A stretch of DNA of 64,000 bases, taken from Vreelandella olivaria. GTDB taxonomy: Bacteria > Pseudomonadota > Gammaproteobacteria > Pseudomonadales > Halomonadaceae. Below are positions 1 to 10,762 of this stretch, in pieces. How positions within the stretch are numbered: the stretch's first letter is position 1; each line of letters opens with the position of its first letter. Location: the NCBI GenBank assembly GCA_004295565.1, contig AP019416.1:558001-622000 (forward strand), given 5' to 3'. Below the pieces are notes generated by a model, which had not been told where the DNA came from, searched no databases, and was given only the letters and a program-made list of their open reading frames with translations. The translations under genes were made by a program, and so were the position numbers.

Positions 1-2139
1 TTTGGAAAGCTCCAAATACCAGTCGCAGTACTCGTTCCAGACGAACTCATACAGCGCTTGGGAAGCGTGGTCGAAGCGGTACTCGTCCATCGCCTTGGTG
101 ACCTGGGCTTCGGTCTTCTGCAGCTGCGAGATAATCCAGCGGTCGGCCAGAGAAAGCTCAACCTCTTCACCAACAGTGCCGCAATCTTCGCCTTCGGCGT
201 TCATCAGCACGTAGCGCGAGGCGTTCCACAGCTTGTTGCAGAAGTTGCGGTAGCCATCCAGGCGGCTCATATCAAACTTGATATCACGCCCGGTGGTGGC
301 CTGGGAGAGGAAGGTAAAGCGCAGCGCATCGGTGCCATGGGCTTCAATGCCGTCTTTAAACTCCTCCTTGGTGGCTTTGGCAATCGCCTTGGCCTGTTTT
401 GGCTGCATCATATTGCCGGTGCGCTTTTCGAGCAGTTCCTCCAGCGTGATGCCGTCAATCAGGTCGATGGGGTCGAGTACGTTGCCCTTGGATTTGGACA
501 TCTTCTGGCCCTGACCGTCGCGCACCAAACCGTGCACGTAAACCGTCTTGAACGGCACCTGCTTGGTGAACTTCAGGGTCATCATGATCATCCGGGCGAC
601 CCAGAAGAAAATGATATCAAAACCGGTGACCAGCACGCTGCTGGGGTGGAAGGTCTCCAGCTCCGGCGTCTCTTCCGGCCAACCCAGGGTGCCAAACGTC
701 CATAGGCCTGAGCTAAACCAGGTATCCAGTACGTCTTCGTCCTGAGTAAGCACCACATCGGGATCGATTGCATGCTTCTCCCGGGCTTCTTCTTCGCTGC
801 GGGCGACATAGACGTTGCCTTCGGGGTCATACCACGCTGGGATGCGGTGGCCCCACCATAGCTGGCGGGAAATACACCAGTCTTGCAGGTCGCGCATCCA
901 GGCGAAGTACATGTTCTCGTAGTTCTTGGGGACGAACTGGATGTCGCCGTTTTCCACCGCTTCAATAGCGGGCTTGGCGAGTGACTCCACGGCCACAAAC
1001 CACTGATCGGTGAGCAGCGGCTCGATCACATCGCCGGAACGGTCGCCATAGGGCAGCGTATTGTTAACGGCTTCGACCTGCTCCAGTAGGCCCAGGGCAT
1101 CCATATCGGCAACGATCTGCTTGCGCGCTTCAAAGCGATCAAGCCCCGCGTACTTGGCCGGCAGGCTGGCATCTTCGTCCGGCTGGGGCTGGCCTTTAAG
1201 ATCAAAAATTTCGGCCTGCTCAAGAATCGTCGCGTTTTTGGAGAAGACGTTGATCAGCAGATGGTTCTGGCGCTTGCCGACTTCGTAGTCGTTGAAGTCA
1301 TGGGCGGGAGTGATCTTCACGCAGCCGGAGCCTTTCTCCATATCGGCGTGCTCGTCGGCGACCACCGGGATGCGGCGGCCGACCAGCGGCAGTTCGATAA
1401 ACTTGCCGACCAGTGATGCATAGCGCTCGTCTTCCGGGTTGACCGCTACACCGGTATCGCCCAACAGGGTTTCCGGGCGGGTGGTGGCCACGACCAGGTA
1501 ATCCTTGCCGTCGTCGGTTTTAACGCCGTCTGCCAGCGGGTAGCGGAAGTGCCAGAAGCTGCCCTGCTGCTCTTTGTTCTCCACCTCCAGGTCAGAAATG
1601 GCGGTGTGCAGCGTCGGATCCCAGTTGACCAAACGCTTGCCACGATAAATCAGCTTCTCTTCGTGCAGACGCACAAACACTTCCTGCACCGCTTTGTAGA
1701 AGCCGTCGTCCATGGTGAAACGTTCGCGAGACCAGTCGACGCTGGCGCCCATGCGGCGCAGCTGGCGGGTAATATGGCCGCCGGACTCGTGTTTCCACTC
1801 CCACACCTTGTCGATAAATGCGTCACGGCCGAGGTCGTGGCGTGTCTTGCCCTCTTCAGCGGCGATTTTACGCTCTACCAGCATTTGGGTGGCGATACCG
1901 GCGTGGTCGGTGCCTACCTGCCACAGGGTGTTGTTACCCTGCATCCGTTTCCAGCGCGTCAGGGTATCCATAATGGTGTCCTGGAACGCGTGGCCCATGT
2001 GTAGGCTGCCGGTCACATTGGGCGGTGGAATCATGATCGAAAAAGGCGTGCCCTGGCCGGAGGGAGCAAAACGGTTGTCGGCTTCCCAGCGCTCGTACCA
2101 GCGGGTTTCGATCTGTTCGGGTTGGTAGGTCTTTTCCAT
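1..2139 (-). CDS. valS: Valine--tRNA ligase (3' end outside window)
   Basis: Charges tRNA-Val with valine in the cytoplasm. The frame is open from an ATG at 2139 to the window edge, giving 713 codons of the roughly 950 usual for the family; the C-terminal anticodon-binding end and coiled coil lie outside. The class I signature appears as [13 protein letters not shown] at residues 38-50. The editing-domain motif [12 protein letters not shown] lies near residue 217. The KMSKS loop (QKMSKSKGN) is near residue 545. It is the last gene of a pepA-holC-valS order known in many gammaproteobacteria, here interrupted by an MFS gene and a Schlafen-type gene. No frameshift was found, unlike most neighbours. 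Confidence 0.97.
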   Translation of the reverse strand, partial: MEKTYQPEQIETRWYERWEADNRFAPSGQGTPFSIMIPPPNVTGSLHMGHAFQDTIMDTLTRWKRMQGNNTLWQVGTDHAGIATQMLVERKIAAEEGKTRHDLGRDAFIDKVWEWKHESGGHITRQLRRMGASVDWSRERFTMDDGFYKAVQEVFVRLHEEKLIYRGKRLVNWDPTLHTAISDLEVENKEQQGSFWHFRYPLADGVKTDDGKDYLVVATTRPETLLGDTGVAVNPEDERYASLVGKFIELPLVGRRIPVVADEHADMEKGSGCVKITPAHDFNDYEVGKRQNHLLINVFSKNATILEQAEIFDLKGQPQPDEDASLPAKYAGLDRFEARKQIVADMDALGLLEQVEAVNNTLPYGDRSGDVIEPLLTDQWFVAVESLAKPAIEAVENGDIQFVPKNYENMYFAWMRDLQDWCISRQLWWGHRIPAWYDPEGNVYVARSEEEAREKHAIDPDVVLTQDEDVLDTWFSSGLWTFGTLGWPEETPELETFHPSSVLVTGFDIIFFWVARMIMMTLKFTKQVPFKTVYVHGLVRDGQGQKMSKSKGNVLDPIDLIDGITLEELLEKRTGNMMQPKQAKAIAKATKEEFKDGIEAHGTDALRFTFLSQATTGRDIKFDMSRLDGYRNFCNKLWNASRYVLMNAEGEDCGTVGEEVELSLADRWIISQLQKTEAQVTKAMDEYRFDHASQALYEFVWNEYCDWYLELSK

Positions 2140-2234
2140 GGAGAGTTGGCTCACGGCTGGCGAGAAATGTGCAAAAGATAAAAATGTATAGCGCAAGAGT
2201 ATACCGCGTGAGCGGCGTGGCCGTCAGGTGCTAC

Positions 2235-3437
2235 TCACCCTCGATTATTGATCGCTATGGCATGGGCCGAGAACCCACGCATGGCGAGTAGCCCAAGAAT
2301 AGGCCCCGGCAACAGCCACCAGATCACCGCCAGCGACTGGCTCGACCACAGCGCGGTGACCAGGGCGATGGAGGGAATGGTCAAGCCAAAGCCAATCGCG
2401 TTCATCATCGCCAGCGCCGCCCCTAGCCGCTCTGGCGGGGCTGTGGCGCTGGCCAGCGCAGAAAACTGTGCAGAATCGGCAATCACGCTAATGCCCCATA
2501 CGCCGAGAAGTGTGAGCAGCAGCCAGGGCGAGGCGCTGCTCAACAGGGGATAAACCAAACACAGCGCACCAGAGGTTGCCAAGGCGATGCAAGCGACTCG
2601 GTCGCTACCGATTTGGCGGCTCCATTTGCCTGCGAGTACGCAGCCAGGCAAGCCCAGCGCAATCACCAGAAAGCTGAGCCATGGCTGGGCGCCGTTGCTG
2701 GCACCCAGACGCTCCAACTCCCGGGCGACCAGAAACGGCACCAGCGCCCAAAGGGCATACAGTTCCCAGCAGTGGCCGAAATAGCCCAGCGCGGCGGCGC
2801 GAAAGCGCGGCTGCCTAAATGCCGCCAACCCTGCCCAGGGGCGGCCGCTTTTGGCGGTGGCTGGCAGGTGCGGGCCAACGCCTAGCTTGAAAATCATCAG
2901 TGCGGCGACTAGCGCCAGCAGTGAAGCCAGCAGCAGTGGCCACTGCCAGGGTAAATGTAGCGTTAAACCGCGAAGCAGGTGCGGTGAGGCAATGCCCAGG
3001 GTCAGCATGCCCACCAGCCAACCCAGCGCGGCGCCGGCGTGGCTGGGTGTCCAACTCACCACCAGCTTCATGCCCAGCGGGTAGATGCCTGCCAGACAAA
3101 GCCCGGTCGCAAAACGCGCAACAGCGGCGAGCGTCACGCTCTCGGCCACGCCAATAAAGGCGGCGTTGATCAGCGCGCCCAGCACGGCAGAAATCGCAAA
3201 CAGGTGGCTGGCGCGAATGCGGTCGGCCAAACCCGAGGTGGCAATGGCTAGCGTTCCGCTAATAAACCCGGCCTGAACGGCGATGGTGAGCAGGCCCAAA
3301 TCGCTTTCGCTGAGGCCCACGGCCTCCCGCAGCGCCAAGCCAACGCCATTTACGCTAAACCATAGCGATGTGCCGAATAGCTGGGCGATGACGATAACGG
3401 CCAGCGGGGTGCGGGCTAAAAAAGCGTGGGACAGCAT
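2235..3437 (-). CDS. MFS transporter
   Basis: A 400-residue, very hydrophobic protein with about twelve membrane segments in two halves, consistent with a major facilitator superfamily carrier of the inner membrane. The first loop carries the typical GLADRI element (MFS motif A region) near residue 70. The ATG at 3437 opens the first predicted helix (AVIVIAQLFGTSLWFSVNG). It sits between the Schlafen-type gene and valS on the same strand, 96 bases from valS. The substrate cannot be deduced; the overall look is of the anion/cyanate-type or drug-type MFS carriers. The gene is intact. Confidence 0.85.
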   Translation of the reverse strand: MLSHAFLARTPLAVIVIAQLFGTSLWFSVNGVGLALREAVGLSESDLGLLTIAVQAGFISGTLAIATSGLADRIRASHLFAISAVLGALINAAFIGVAESVTLAAVARFATGLCLAGIYPLGMKLVVSWTPSHAGAALGWLVGMLTLGIASPHLLRGLTLHLPWQWPLLLASLLALVAALMIFKLGVGPHLPATAKSGRPWAGLAAFRQPRFRAAALGYFGHCWELYALWALVPFLVARELERLGASNGAQPWLSFLVIALGLPGCVLAGKWSRQIGSDRVACIALATSGALCLVYPLLSSASPWLLLTLLGVWGISVIADSAQFSALASATAPPERLGAALAMMNAIGFGLTIPSIALVTALWSSQSLAVIWWLLPGPILGLLAMRGFSAHAIAINNRG

Positions 3438-3554
3438 TGGCGCTCTCGTCCTTTGAGTTATTTTTTTGTTAAAAGGCGATTGTTCTACCGCCTATTGGAT
3501 CACTTCAGCGTTTGGCTAGGTTTCGGCAAAGGTGCTGATCAAGTCTTTGTTTTA

Positions 3555-5013
3555 TTATTTTTTTACCCACTGCTTACCGGCAGTCGTTAAGCGGTATTTC
3601 TGTAGGCGGCTATTGGGCTTATCCGGAATCGTCTGCTCGATCAGTCCAGCGTTCAGTGCCGGCCGCAAATAGGCGTTTCGGAAATGAGGCAGATGTTTGA
3701 GACCCAAAATATCCTGTAGCTCGGCCCGTGTCATTTCGCCTTCTAAAGAGTTGAGCAGGCGGGCTACTTCCGGGCTGACTTGGTCGGTGACTTGGTCGGT
3801 GACTTGGTCGGTGACTTGGTCGGTGACTTGGTCGGTGACTGGTGGGGTAGCGCCCAGCCATTCTGCCTCCGGCCTCCAGACGATGACGCTGAATTGATTG
3901 CCCGAGGGATCATCCACCAAATCGATTCGGGGCCATGCCTCAAGCGCTCGTGGAATACCACTGCCCATACCGCGATAGGGTAAGATATGGCTGGCATGTT
4001 CGGTGAGCGTAGGATTACGGCGGATGGTCTTACCCCGGCGAATGTCCTCAGCGCTCAGGCTATCCGGCAGGTGGCCAGGGCTGACAATCTCCACACGATC
4101 GGCAAAGACCATCAAGCGGACGGAAGCGCTGGTGAAGTAATCTCGGTGAATCAAGGCATTGACCAGCAACTCTTCCAGCGCCGTTTCGGGAATTTCCAAC
4201 TCGCCCAGGGTGTTGAAACTCCGCCCGTGCTGCACATGGTGCAAATTGCGCTTAATAAAGGCAAAAGCGCCACGGAACTGCTCCAGTAGGGCGCCCTTGA
4301 TATCTTCGCTATCCAGGTAGCGAGTATCGTGTAGCGCGGTGCCGGGGAAGGCCACCGCCTTCACTTCAAAGGCCGGACGCCAGCGCTGAGGATTGCGACC
4401 AAACAGCATCAGCCCCGCCAGATTCAGCTCCAGGCCATCGCCTAAGCCCAGGTTTTGCAGCAACTGCTCCCGTGTAAGGTTCGAGAATTCGCTGCTTTCG
4501 CCATAGCGACGAGTGAAGTAAGCGGTAAAAGCCTTGTCATCGATATCCTCTATTGATGTGCCCGCTACCGGCACCACATCAGCGTAAACCAGCCCAGAAC
4601 GCTGAAACATACGCTGTAACTCTTCGCGAGAGGTCACATGCCGTTTGTCCGACCCCTGCTTGACCCAAATGCGGCCTTGATTGTCGAGGTAGGGTTTGGC
4701 TAAGCCATCGGGTACTTCTATCACGACCACAATGCCCTGATCTGTCTGCACATTCTCGGTCAGCGGATGCACAGGTGGGCGTACATGCTGAAGCGGCGTT
4801 GCCAAGCAACTGGTTTAATCGCCGAACCGCCGCGCCATCCAGCCCCGCAATCGAGCTGTCATCATTAACGCCCAGAAACAGCCAGCCACCGCCACTGTTG
4901 GCAAAGGCGGCCAGTTCAGCGGCAAGGCCATCCGCGTTGGTGGCATCGCGCTTGAACTGGTGGCGGCTGTCTTCGCCGCGGGCGACCATCTCAAGAAGTT
5001 CAGTCACAGTCAT
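3555..5013 (-). CDS. Schlafen-AlbA_2 / COG2865-type putative regulator, frameshifted
   Basis: The product begins at the ATG at 5013 with an AlbA_2 (Schlafen AAA_4) domain: EDSRHQFK, then the AAFANSGGGWLFLGV motif near residues 35-50. Reading continues in another frame after about 4790, where a CACA appears shortened; restoring it gives LLGNAASQHVRPPVHPLTENV, which fits the family. The middle is the HATPase-like C domain (NALIHRDYF, GRNPQRW). A linker of five TDQV units follows, then a winged-helix end. COG2865 proteins are predicted DNA-binding regulators or helicase-like proteins of uncertain function. The gene is an insertion between holC and valS relative to the usual order. Either the break is an error or the gene is inactive. 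Confidence 0.75.
3777..3839. repeat. Five tandem 12-bp repeats encoding TDQV
   Basis: The 12-base unit gacttggtcggt is repeated five times with no mismatch. On the minus strand each copy encodes Thr-Asp-Gln-Val. The unit length is a multiple of three, so copy-number change would alter linker length but not frame. Similar short V-T-P/D-Q linker repeats occur before the C-terminal winged helix in this protein family. Confidence 0.95.
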
Positions 5014-5093
5014 GGCTTATTTCGCTTCAGCTCGCGAGGAAGGCGTACCTTTAGGCATCCGCCCAAGCCTCTTTAGCATAGGATGCATTGTGC

Positions 5094-5525
5094 TTACCCC
5101 AACTTATGCGGCACGACCTCATGGCCCATTTCTTTATAGCGCTGCCAACAGGCGCGTTTAGCGATCAGCACTTGCTGGTGCTGATTGATGATCTCGGCAA
5201 TCCGAGCGTAGTTTTCTACACCGTTGGGAATATCGGGGTGCAGATTAAGCAGCGCGGTCTCTTCCGTGGGCACCGGTAACTGCTGCCAGCCTAGCGTGAT
5301 GGGTACGCTAGCGGCCATTTCGCTACCTTCTAAAGCGTGGGGTAGGTAGGCGTCCGGGCGGAAATTCCATAGCGCGTCATCCGCCTGTTCGGCGAGGATT
5401 TTATCTTCGCAGTGCAGATGCAGGCGGTAGCCTTTGCGCCAGATGGTCTCGGCCAGTTTGCAGGCAAACTGCAAGCGCGCTTCCAGGGTGGTATCGGGCA
5501 GAATGTAGAAATCAATGCGCGCCAT
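5094..5525 (-). CDS. holC: DNA polymerase III chi subunit
   Basis: Chi links the clamp-loader complex (through psi) to SSB during replication. The sequence MARIDFYIL at the start and the conserved CKLAETIWRKGYRLHLHCED, LWNFRPDAYLPH and NYARIAEIINQ segments are typical of HolC. I place the start at the ATG at 5525 (143 residues), because the 16 residues of the longer open frame do not match the family. The gene lies between ilvE and the Schlafen-type gene and belongs to the conserved pepA-holC-valS set. Confidence 0.93.
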   Translation of the reverse strand: MARIDFYILPDTTLEARLQFACKLAETIWRKGYRLHLHCEDKILAEQADDALWNFRPDAYLPHALEGSEMAASVPITLGWQQLPVPTEETALLNLHPDIPNGVENYARIAEIINQHQQVLIAKRACWQRYKEMGHEVVPHKLG

Positions 5526-5625
5526 AGCGGTTCCAGGTAAAACGATTGCAGATACGTCGATTACAAACAGCACCGCCGCATGAGTGCGGCGGTGCTGAAA
5601 AGATAAGCGTTGGTTTTAAAACCGC

Positions 5626-6722
5626 TTAAACCAGCTGGGTTAGCCAGCCGTACTTATCTTCGCTGCGACCGTACTGCAGGTCGAGCAGCTTGGTACGAAT
5701 GCGCATGGCAATCTCATTATTGCCACCGGCCGCTAGCTTGATACGCTCGTTTTCGGAAACCAGCTCACCCACCGGGGTGATCACCGCGGCGGTACCGCAG
5801 GCAAATACTTCGGTGATCTCGCCAGACGCCGCGCCTTCACGCCACTCGTCAATGCTGATCGGGCGCTCTTCAGGCGTTAGGCCTTCATCCTTGGCCAGCG
5901 TCAGTACCGAGTTGCGGGTCACGCCTTCCAGAATAGTGTCGGTCAGGCGCGGGGTGACCAAGCGGCCGTCTTTGAAGACGAAGAACAGGTTCATGCCGCC
6001 CAGCTCTTCCACCCACTTGTTTTCAGCGGCATCCAGGAACGCGACCTGACCACACTGATGGGCTTCGGCCTCTTTCTGCGCGGCCAATGAAGCGGCGTAG
6101 TTGCCGCCACACTTGGCAAAGCCGGTGCCGCCGGGGGCCGCACGCTTGTAGTTAGACGAGAGCCAGATCGATACCGGGGCAATGCCGCCTTTAAAGTACG
6201 CCGCCGCGGGGAGGCGATCACGTAGTAGTCGACCTCGTGGGCGGGGCGAACGCCTAAGAAGGCTTCTGAAGCGATCATAAACGGGCGCAGATAGAGGCTG
6301 CACTCATCAGAAGCGTTAGCCGGTGTAGGCACCCAGGCTTGGTCTTGCGCTAATAGCGCTTTCAGCGAGCCGATAAAGTCTTCATCGGAAAGTTCCGGCA
6401 GTGCTAACCGGCGGGCACTGCGGCGGAAGCGCTCGGCGTTTTTCTCCGGGCGGAATGTCCAGATCGAGCCATCGGCGTGGCGATAAGCCTTGATGCCCTC
6501 AAAAATCTCCTGGCCGTAATGCAGTACAGAAGCAGCCGGGTCGAGGGTTAGCGGGCCGTAAGGGCGCACTTGGTGGCCGTGCCAGTCGGCGTCAACGGTC
6601 CAGCGCACATGGGCCATGTGATCGGTAAAGTGTTTGCCAAAGCCGGGGTTTTTGAGAATGTTGTCACGGATCTCATCGGCTATCGGCTGGTTGGATGGCA
6701 AAATCTCAAAGTTAGTGGGCAC
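5626..6722 (-). CDS. ilvE: Branched-chain amino acid aminotransferase, frameshifted
   Basis: A PLP-dependent class IV aminotransferase that interconverts branched-chain 2-oxo acids and Val/Leu/Ile. The N-terminal part holds the motifs LHYGQEIFEGIKAYR and RRSARRLALPEL; the C-terminal part holds NKWVEELGGMNLFFVF, EGVTRNSVL and EVFACGTAAVITPV. They join at about 6208, where a run of C (minus strand) appears one base short and VIASP must continue to AAAYFKGG. The length of about 365 residues is normal for this larger IlvE type. The frame opens with GTG at 6722; an ATG five bases upstream is out of frame by one base, so the exact start is uncertain. It sits between pepA and holC, an unusual position. 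Confidence 0.92.
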
Positions 6723-6888
6723 GGCATATTCTCTCTACTTGATCCAAGCCCTGAAGGGCAAATATAGGCGTCGTAATATAAGCGTTAAAGTGGGCGTAGC
6801 GTGTGCCTTGAGATAAGGCACACGCTAATGTGTTTAGGTGTAACGGTTGCGTCAAATAAAGGCAACCGTTGATTGCCTGATTGTGTTG

Positions 6889-8409
6889 TTAGACGTCGCT
6901 ATTTTCTACCTGGGCGTCTGCTTCACGGTCAAGCAGGTACTGGGTTAACAGCCCAACGGGGCGTCCGGTAGCGCCTTTCTGCTTGCCGGAGTGCCAGGCG
7001 GTGCCGGCGATATCCAGGTGTGCCCAGGGGAAGTGGTCGGCAAAGCGTGATAAGAAGCAGGCGGCGGTAATGGTGCCTGCCGGGCGGCCGCCAATATTGG
7101 CCAGATCGGCAAAGTTGGACTCCAACTGCTCCTGGTACTCGTCCCACAGTGGCAGGTGCCAAGCGCGATCCCAGGCGGCTTCCCCCGCGTCCAGAAGATC
7201 CAGCGCGAGATCGTCATCGTTGGAGAGCAGGCCGGTGGCGTGGTGGCCCAAACCAACAATCACCGCGCCGGTGAGGGTGGCAATATCGACCACGCTGGCC
7301 GGGGTAAAGCGCTCGGCGTAGGTCAGCGCATCGCACAGCACCAAGCGACCTTCCGCGTCGGTATTCAGCACTTCGACGGTCAGGCCTTTGAGGGTTTTGA
7401 TAATATCGCCGGGCTTGGTGGCGTGGCCGTCGGGCATGTTTTCCGCGGCGGCGACGATAAACACCAGATTGAGCTTGGGTTTGATTGCCAATACGGCTTT
7501 GACGGTGCCGAAGACACTGGCCGCGCCGCACATGTCAAACTTCATTTCGTCCATGCCTTCGCCGGGCTTGAGCGAAATACCGCCGGTATCGAAGGTAATG
7601 CCTTTGCCGACCAAGACATGGGGCGCTTCGTCGGCGTTTTCGGCGCCCTGGTACTTCATTACGATCAGGCGTGTCGGCTCTTTGCTGCCGCGGCCTACGG
7701 ATAGTAGCGAGCCTGCGCCCAGGGCTTCCAGTGCTTCTTCATCAAGAATATCGACCTCGAGCGCGCCTTGTGAGTCGCGCCCCAACTGCTCTGCCTGCTC
7801 GGCTAAGTAGCGGGGTGTGCAGATATTGGCGGGCAGGTTACCCAGGGTACGGGTGTAGTTGACTCCCTGGCCAATGGCGTTGCCCACTAATGCGCCTTGC
7901 TTGACCTGCGGAACCGCGTCAGCATCGCTGATAATTAATGTCAGCTTGGTAAGGCTGGGCGCAGGCGCAGGTGACGATTTGAACTGATCAAAACGATAAA
8001 TCGCCCGTTCAACGGCTTCCATGACCTTGCGCGCTTTCCAGGCCGCGTCGCGATCGGCCAATGGGATATCACCAAACACTACGCTTGCTTCGTCGATGGG
8101 CAGTTTCACCAACGCGGTCATGGCCGCATCCAGCGCCTTGATAAAGGCCGCTTCCTGACATTTTTCGCGCTCACCCAAGCCCACCAGTAAGATACGTTCG
8201 GCGCCCAGGCCCGGTGCAAAGGGTACCATTTGCACGTTGCCCAGCGCGGCGTCAAAGTCGCCGCGTTCCAGCAACTGACCGATTAGGCGTTCACTGGCGT
8301 CGTCCAGCTTGGCGACAGTGGGCAGAAGGTCGCCCCCTTTAAAAACCGGCACCAACAGACAAGGTGTTTCAGCTTTGGCTGGGTTTGCGGTCTGAACGGA
8401 AAATTCCAT
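6889..8409 (-). CDS. pepA: Cytosol aminopeptidase (leucyl aminopeptidase, M17)
   Basis: A zinc or manganese hexameric aminopeptidase; in enterobacteria it also binds DNA. The 506-residue frame is intact from the ATG at 8409. The N-terminal macro-like domain is followed by the catalytic domain with VGKGITFDTGGISLKPG (metal-binding Lys and Asp) near residue 270 and the M17 signature NTDAEGRLVL near residue 350. The gene is divergent from lptF, the standard arrangement in gammaproteobacteria, with about 146 bases between them for both promoters. Confidence 0.97.
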   Translation of the reverse strand: MEFSVQTANPAKAETPCLLVPVFKGGDLLPTVAKLDDASERLIGQLLERGDFDAALGNVQMVPFAPGLGAERILLVGLGEREKCQEAAFIKALDAAMTALVKLPIDEASVVFGDIPLADRDAAWKARKVMEAVERAIYRFDQFKSSPAPAPSLTKLTLIISDADAVPQVKQGALVGNAIGQGVNYTRTLGNLPANICTPRYLAEQAEQLGRDSQGALEVDILDEEALEALGAGSLLSVGRGSKEPTRLIVMKYQGAENADEAPHVLVGKGITFDTGGISLKPGEGMDEMKFDMCGAASVFGTVKAVLAIKPKLNLVFIVAAAENMPDGHATKPGDIIKTLKGLTVEVLNTDAEGRLVLCDALTYAERFTPASVVDIATLTGAVIVGLGHHATGLLSNDDDLALDLLDAGEAAWDRAWHLPLWDEYQEQLESNFADLANIGGRPAGTITAACFLSRFADHFPWAHLDIAGTAWHSGKQKGATGRPVGLLTQYLLDREADAQVENSDV

Positions 8410-8555
8410 GACGGCTCCAACAAGACAAGCATCGAGGGATTCGGGATAATGCCCCGTTGCTTTTGATTTTGAAAAGGCACAGTGAATAGTTTGATTAGTG
8501 TACCCAAGCCATACGCTTATTGCATGGCATCCTGCACGTCTAGCCGGAGAGCGCG

Positions 8556-9632
8556 TTGATTTTATTTCGGTATCTAACTCGCGAAGTGTTACTCACCATG
8601 TCAGCGGTTGCTGGTATTCTGCTGTTGGTGATCATGGGCAGCCGCTTTATCCGCTATTTTTCGGACGCAGCCGAAGGCGATATCCCCGTCACCATGTTGG
8701 GCAGCCTGATGATGTTTCACCTGCCTGGCTTTATGGAACTGATCCTACCGCTGTCGTTTTTTCTTGGCATTCTGCTCGCTTACGGGCAGCTCTATATGAA
8801 CAGCGAAATCACCGTGATGGTCGCTTGCGGGATGAGCCCCACACGGCTGTTGAAAGTGACCTTGCTGCCCGCCAGCGTGGTGGCGGTACTGGTCGGGGTC
8901 TGCAGCCTTTGGTTGACGCCTTTGGGGCGCTGCAAACCGAGACTGCTCTGGAAGAGCAGCGTAGTCGTCTGGACGTTTCGGTACTTGCCCCAGGTCGCTT
9001 TCAGGAGTTTGGCGGTGGCCGTACCGCCTATATAGGCAGCTTCTCTAGCGACGGTACGGAAATGCAGGATGTGCTGGTGCACGAGCAGAACCAGCCCGGC
9101 GACGAAGGCACTCACGACTACGTTACCCGGGCGGCATCGGGCTATCAGGAAACCCGGCTCGAAACGGGTAGCCGTTTTCTGGTGCTGAATGATGGCGAAC
9201 GTTATGGGGTGACGCCAGGCCAGCAGAGCGCCGAACGCCTTACGTTTGAACGCTATACGTTGCGACTGGGGTTGAATCGCGACCGACAGGAGCTGGATTC
9301 CTTGGAGTATGCCACCACGCCTGCACTGTGGAACGACCCCAACCCCCGTGCCCAGGCCCAATGGCAGTGGCGTGCGGGTCTGCCATTAATGGTGTTTGTG
9401 TTGGCCTTGATGGCGCAACCGCTTTCCCGGGTTAATCCCCGCCAGGGGCGCTTTGGCAAACTGCTCCCCGCCGTCTTTTTATACGTCGCCTATCTCAGCC
9501 TGCTGCTGGCAGTGGTTGATGCCATTGGCAGCGGCACCTGGCCGACTACGTTGGGTGTGGCCGGTACACGGAGTGTTCTTAGGGTTGGGCCTGCTACTGC
9601 TGTGGCGCTCGCAACGTAAGGGGATGCGCTAA
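8556..9632 (+). CDS. lptF: LPS export permease LptF, two frameshifts
   Basis: One of the two inner-membrane permeases that, with LptB, extract lipopolysaccharide and push it to the Lpt bridge. The first 125 residues (LFRYLTREVLLTMSAVAGILL, then FHLPGFMELILPLSFFLGILLAYG) are in one frame. After about 8928, where a G run is one base short, the jellyroll domain and later helices are in another frame. After about 9560 the original frame returns and ends WRSQRKGMR with a TAA at 9630-9632. The stop overlaps the lptG ATG by one base. The start appears to be TTG at 8556, preceded by GGAGAG. Length about 358 residues, normal for LptF. Confidence 0.92.
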
Positions 9633-10694
9633 TGGTGCTTGATCGTCTTGATCGTTACATTGCCCGCAACGTCCTGGCGGCCATTGTCGTCGTTCAATGT
9701 GTGCTGCTGGGGCTGGATATTACCATCGCCTATATCGATGACTTAGGCGATGTTCAGGCGGGCTATACCGCCTTTGATGCGCTGCTTTACCTGCTCATGC
9801 GCACGCCTTGGCGTTTCTATCAGTACGCCCCGGTGGCGGTGTTGATTGGCGCACTCATTGGCTTGGGCAGTATGGCCTCTAGCAATGAGCTCACTGTTAT
9901 GCGCGCCGCGGGCCGCCCTGGCACGCATTGTGTGGGGGGTGATGAAGCCAGTGCTGGTGGTGGTCGTTGTAGTGCTGTTAGTCGCCGAGTATGTCAGCCC
10001 ACGCACCGAGCAGTATGCCGAGGCGTGGCGGTTGGAAAAGCTTCAGGGCGAAGGCGCTATGCTGACCAGCCGCAGCGGCTGGCAGATCGAGGGCAACAGC
10101 GTCTACCGTTTCGGCGCGATTCGTGCCGATGATGTGGTGCTCGATCTAACCCGCTACCGCTTTGATGACCGCCAGCTAGTCGAAGCCACTTACGCTCAGC
10201 GCGCCCGTTGGGAAGACGATGCCTGGCGGTTGGAAAATGTCGCGACCACACGTATTTATGCCGACCACACTGAGTCCGAACAGACGGCAAGCATGGGTTG
10301 GGACACCTCCTTTACGCCCACTCAGCTAGAGCGGCTGCTGCGCGATATCGAGAGTCAGGCGCCCAGCGAGCTGTGGGCCTATGCCCAGTTTCTAGAAGCA
10401 CAGGGCCTGAAGAATGACCAGGCACTGCTCTATTTTTGGCAGAAGATGCTGATGCCGCTCACCATGGGTTCGCTGGTGCTGATTGCCGCCTCCTTTGTAT
10501 TTGGCCCGCTGCGCACCGTGGCTGCAGGCACCCGGGTGTTTTACGGCGTTGTCACCGGGCTGAGCTTTAAGTACGTTCAGGATCTGCTGGCGCCCGCCTC
10601 GACGATTTTTGGCTTCTCTCCCGTTTGGGCGGTGCTGGTGCCGACACTGGCATGCGCCGGGGTCGGGATCTACTTTCTACGTCGCAACGGTTAA
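9632..10694 (+). CDS. lptG: LPS export permease LptG, one frameshift
   Basis: Partner of LptF in the LptB2FG exporter in the inner membrane. The N-terminal part (LDRYIARNVLAAIVVVQ, then PVAVLIGALIGLGSMASSNELTVMRAAG) is in the first frame. From about 9920 the sequence continues in another frame as ALARIVWGVMKPVL, followed by the periplasmic domain and the last helices (LMPLTMGSLVLIAASFVFGPLR, GIYFLRRNG). About 353 residues in total. It is translationally coupled to lptF through a TAATG overlap and followed by an RDD gene. Confidence 0.93.
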
Positions 10695-10762
10695 TGCCGC
10701 ATTGGCAGCGCTGATACTTATCGCCTAAAAACCGCTCATAAACAGCCAGGAGCTGAGAAAGA

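Noticed and set aside
58-705. Long plus-strand open frame opposite valS
   Set aside because: It lies inside valS, which has all catalytic motifs on the other strand; the plus-strand protein has no recognisable domain.
3777-3839. Tandem repeat as a CRISPR-like array
   Set aside because: Units are 12 bases with no spacers and lie in a coding frame.
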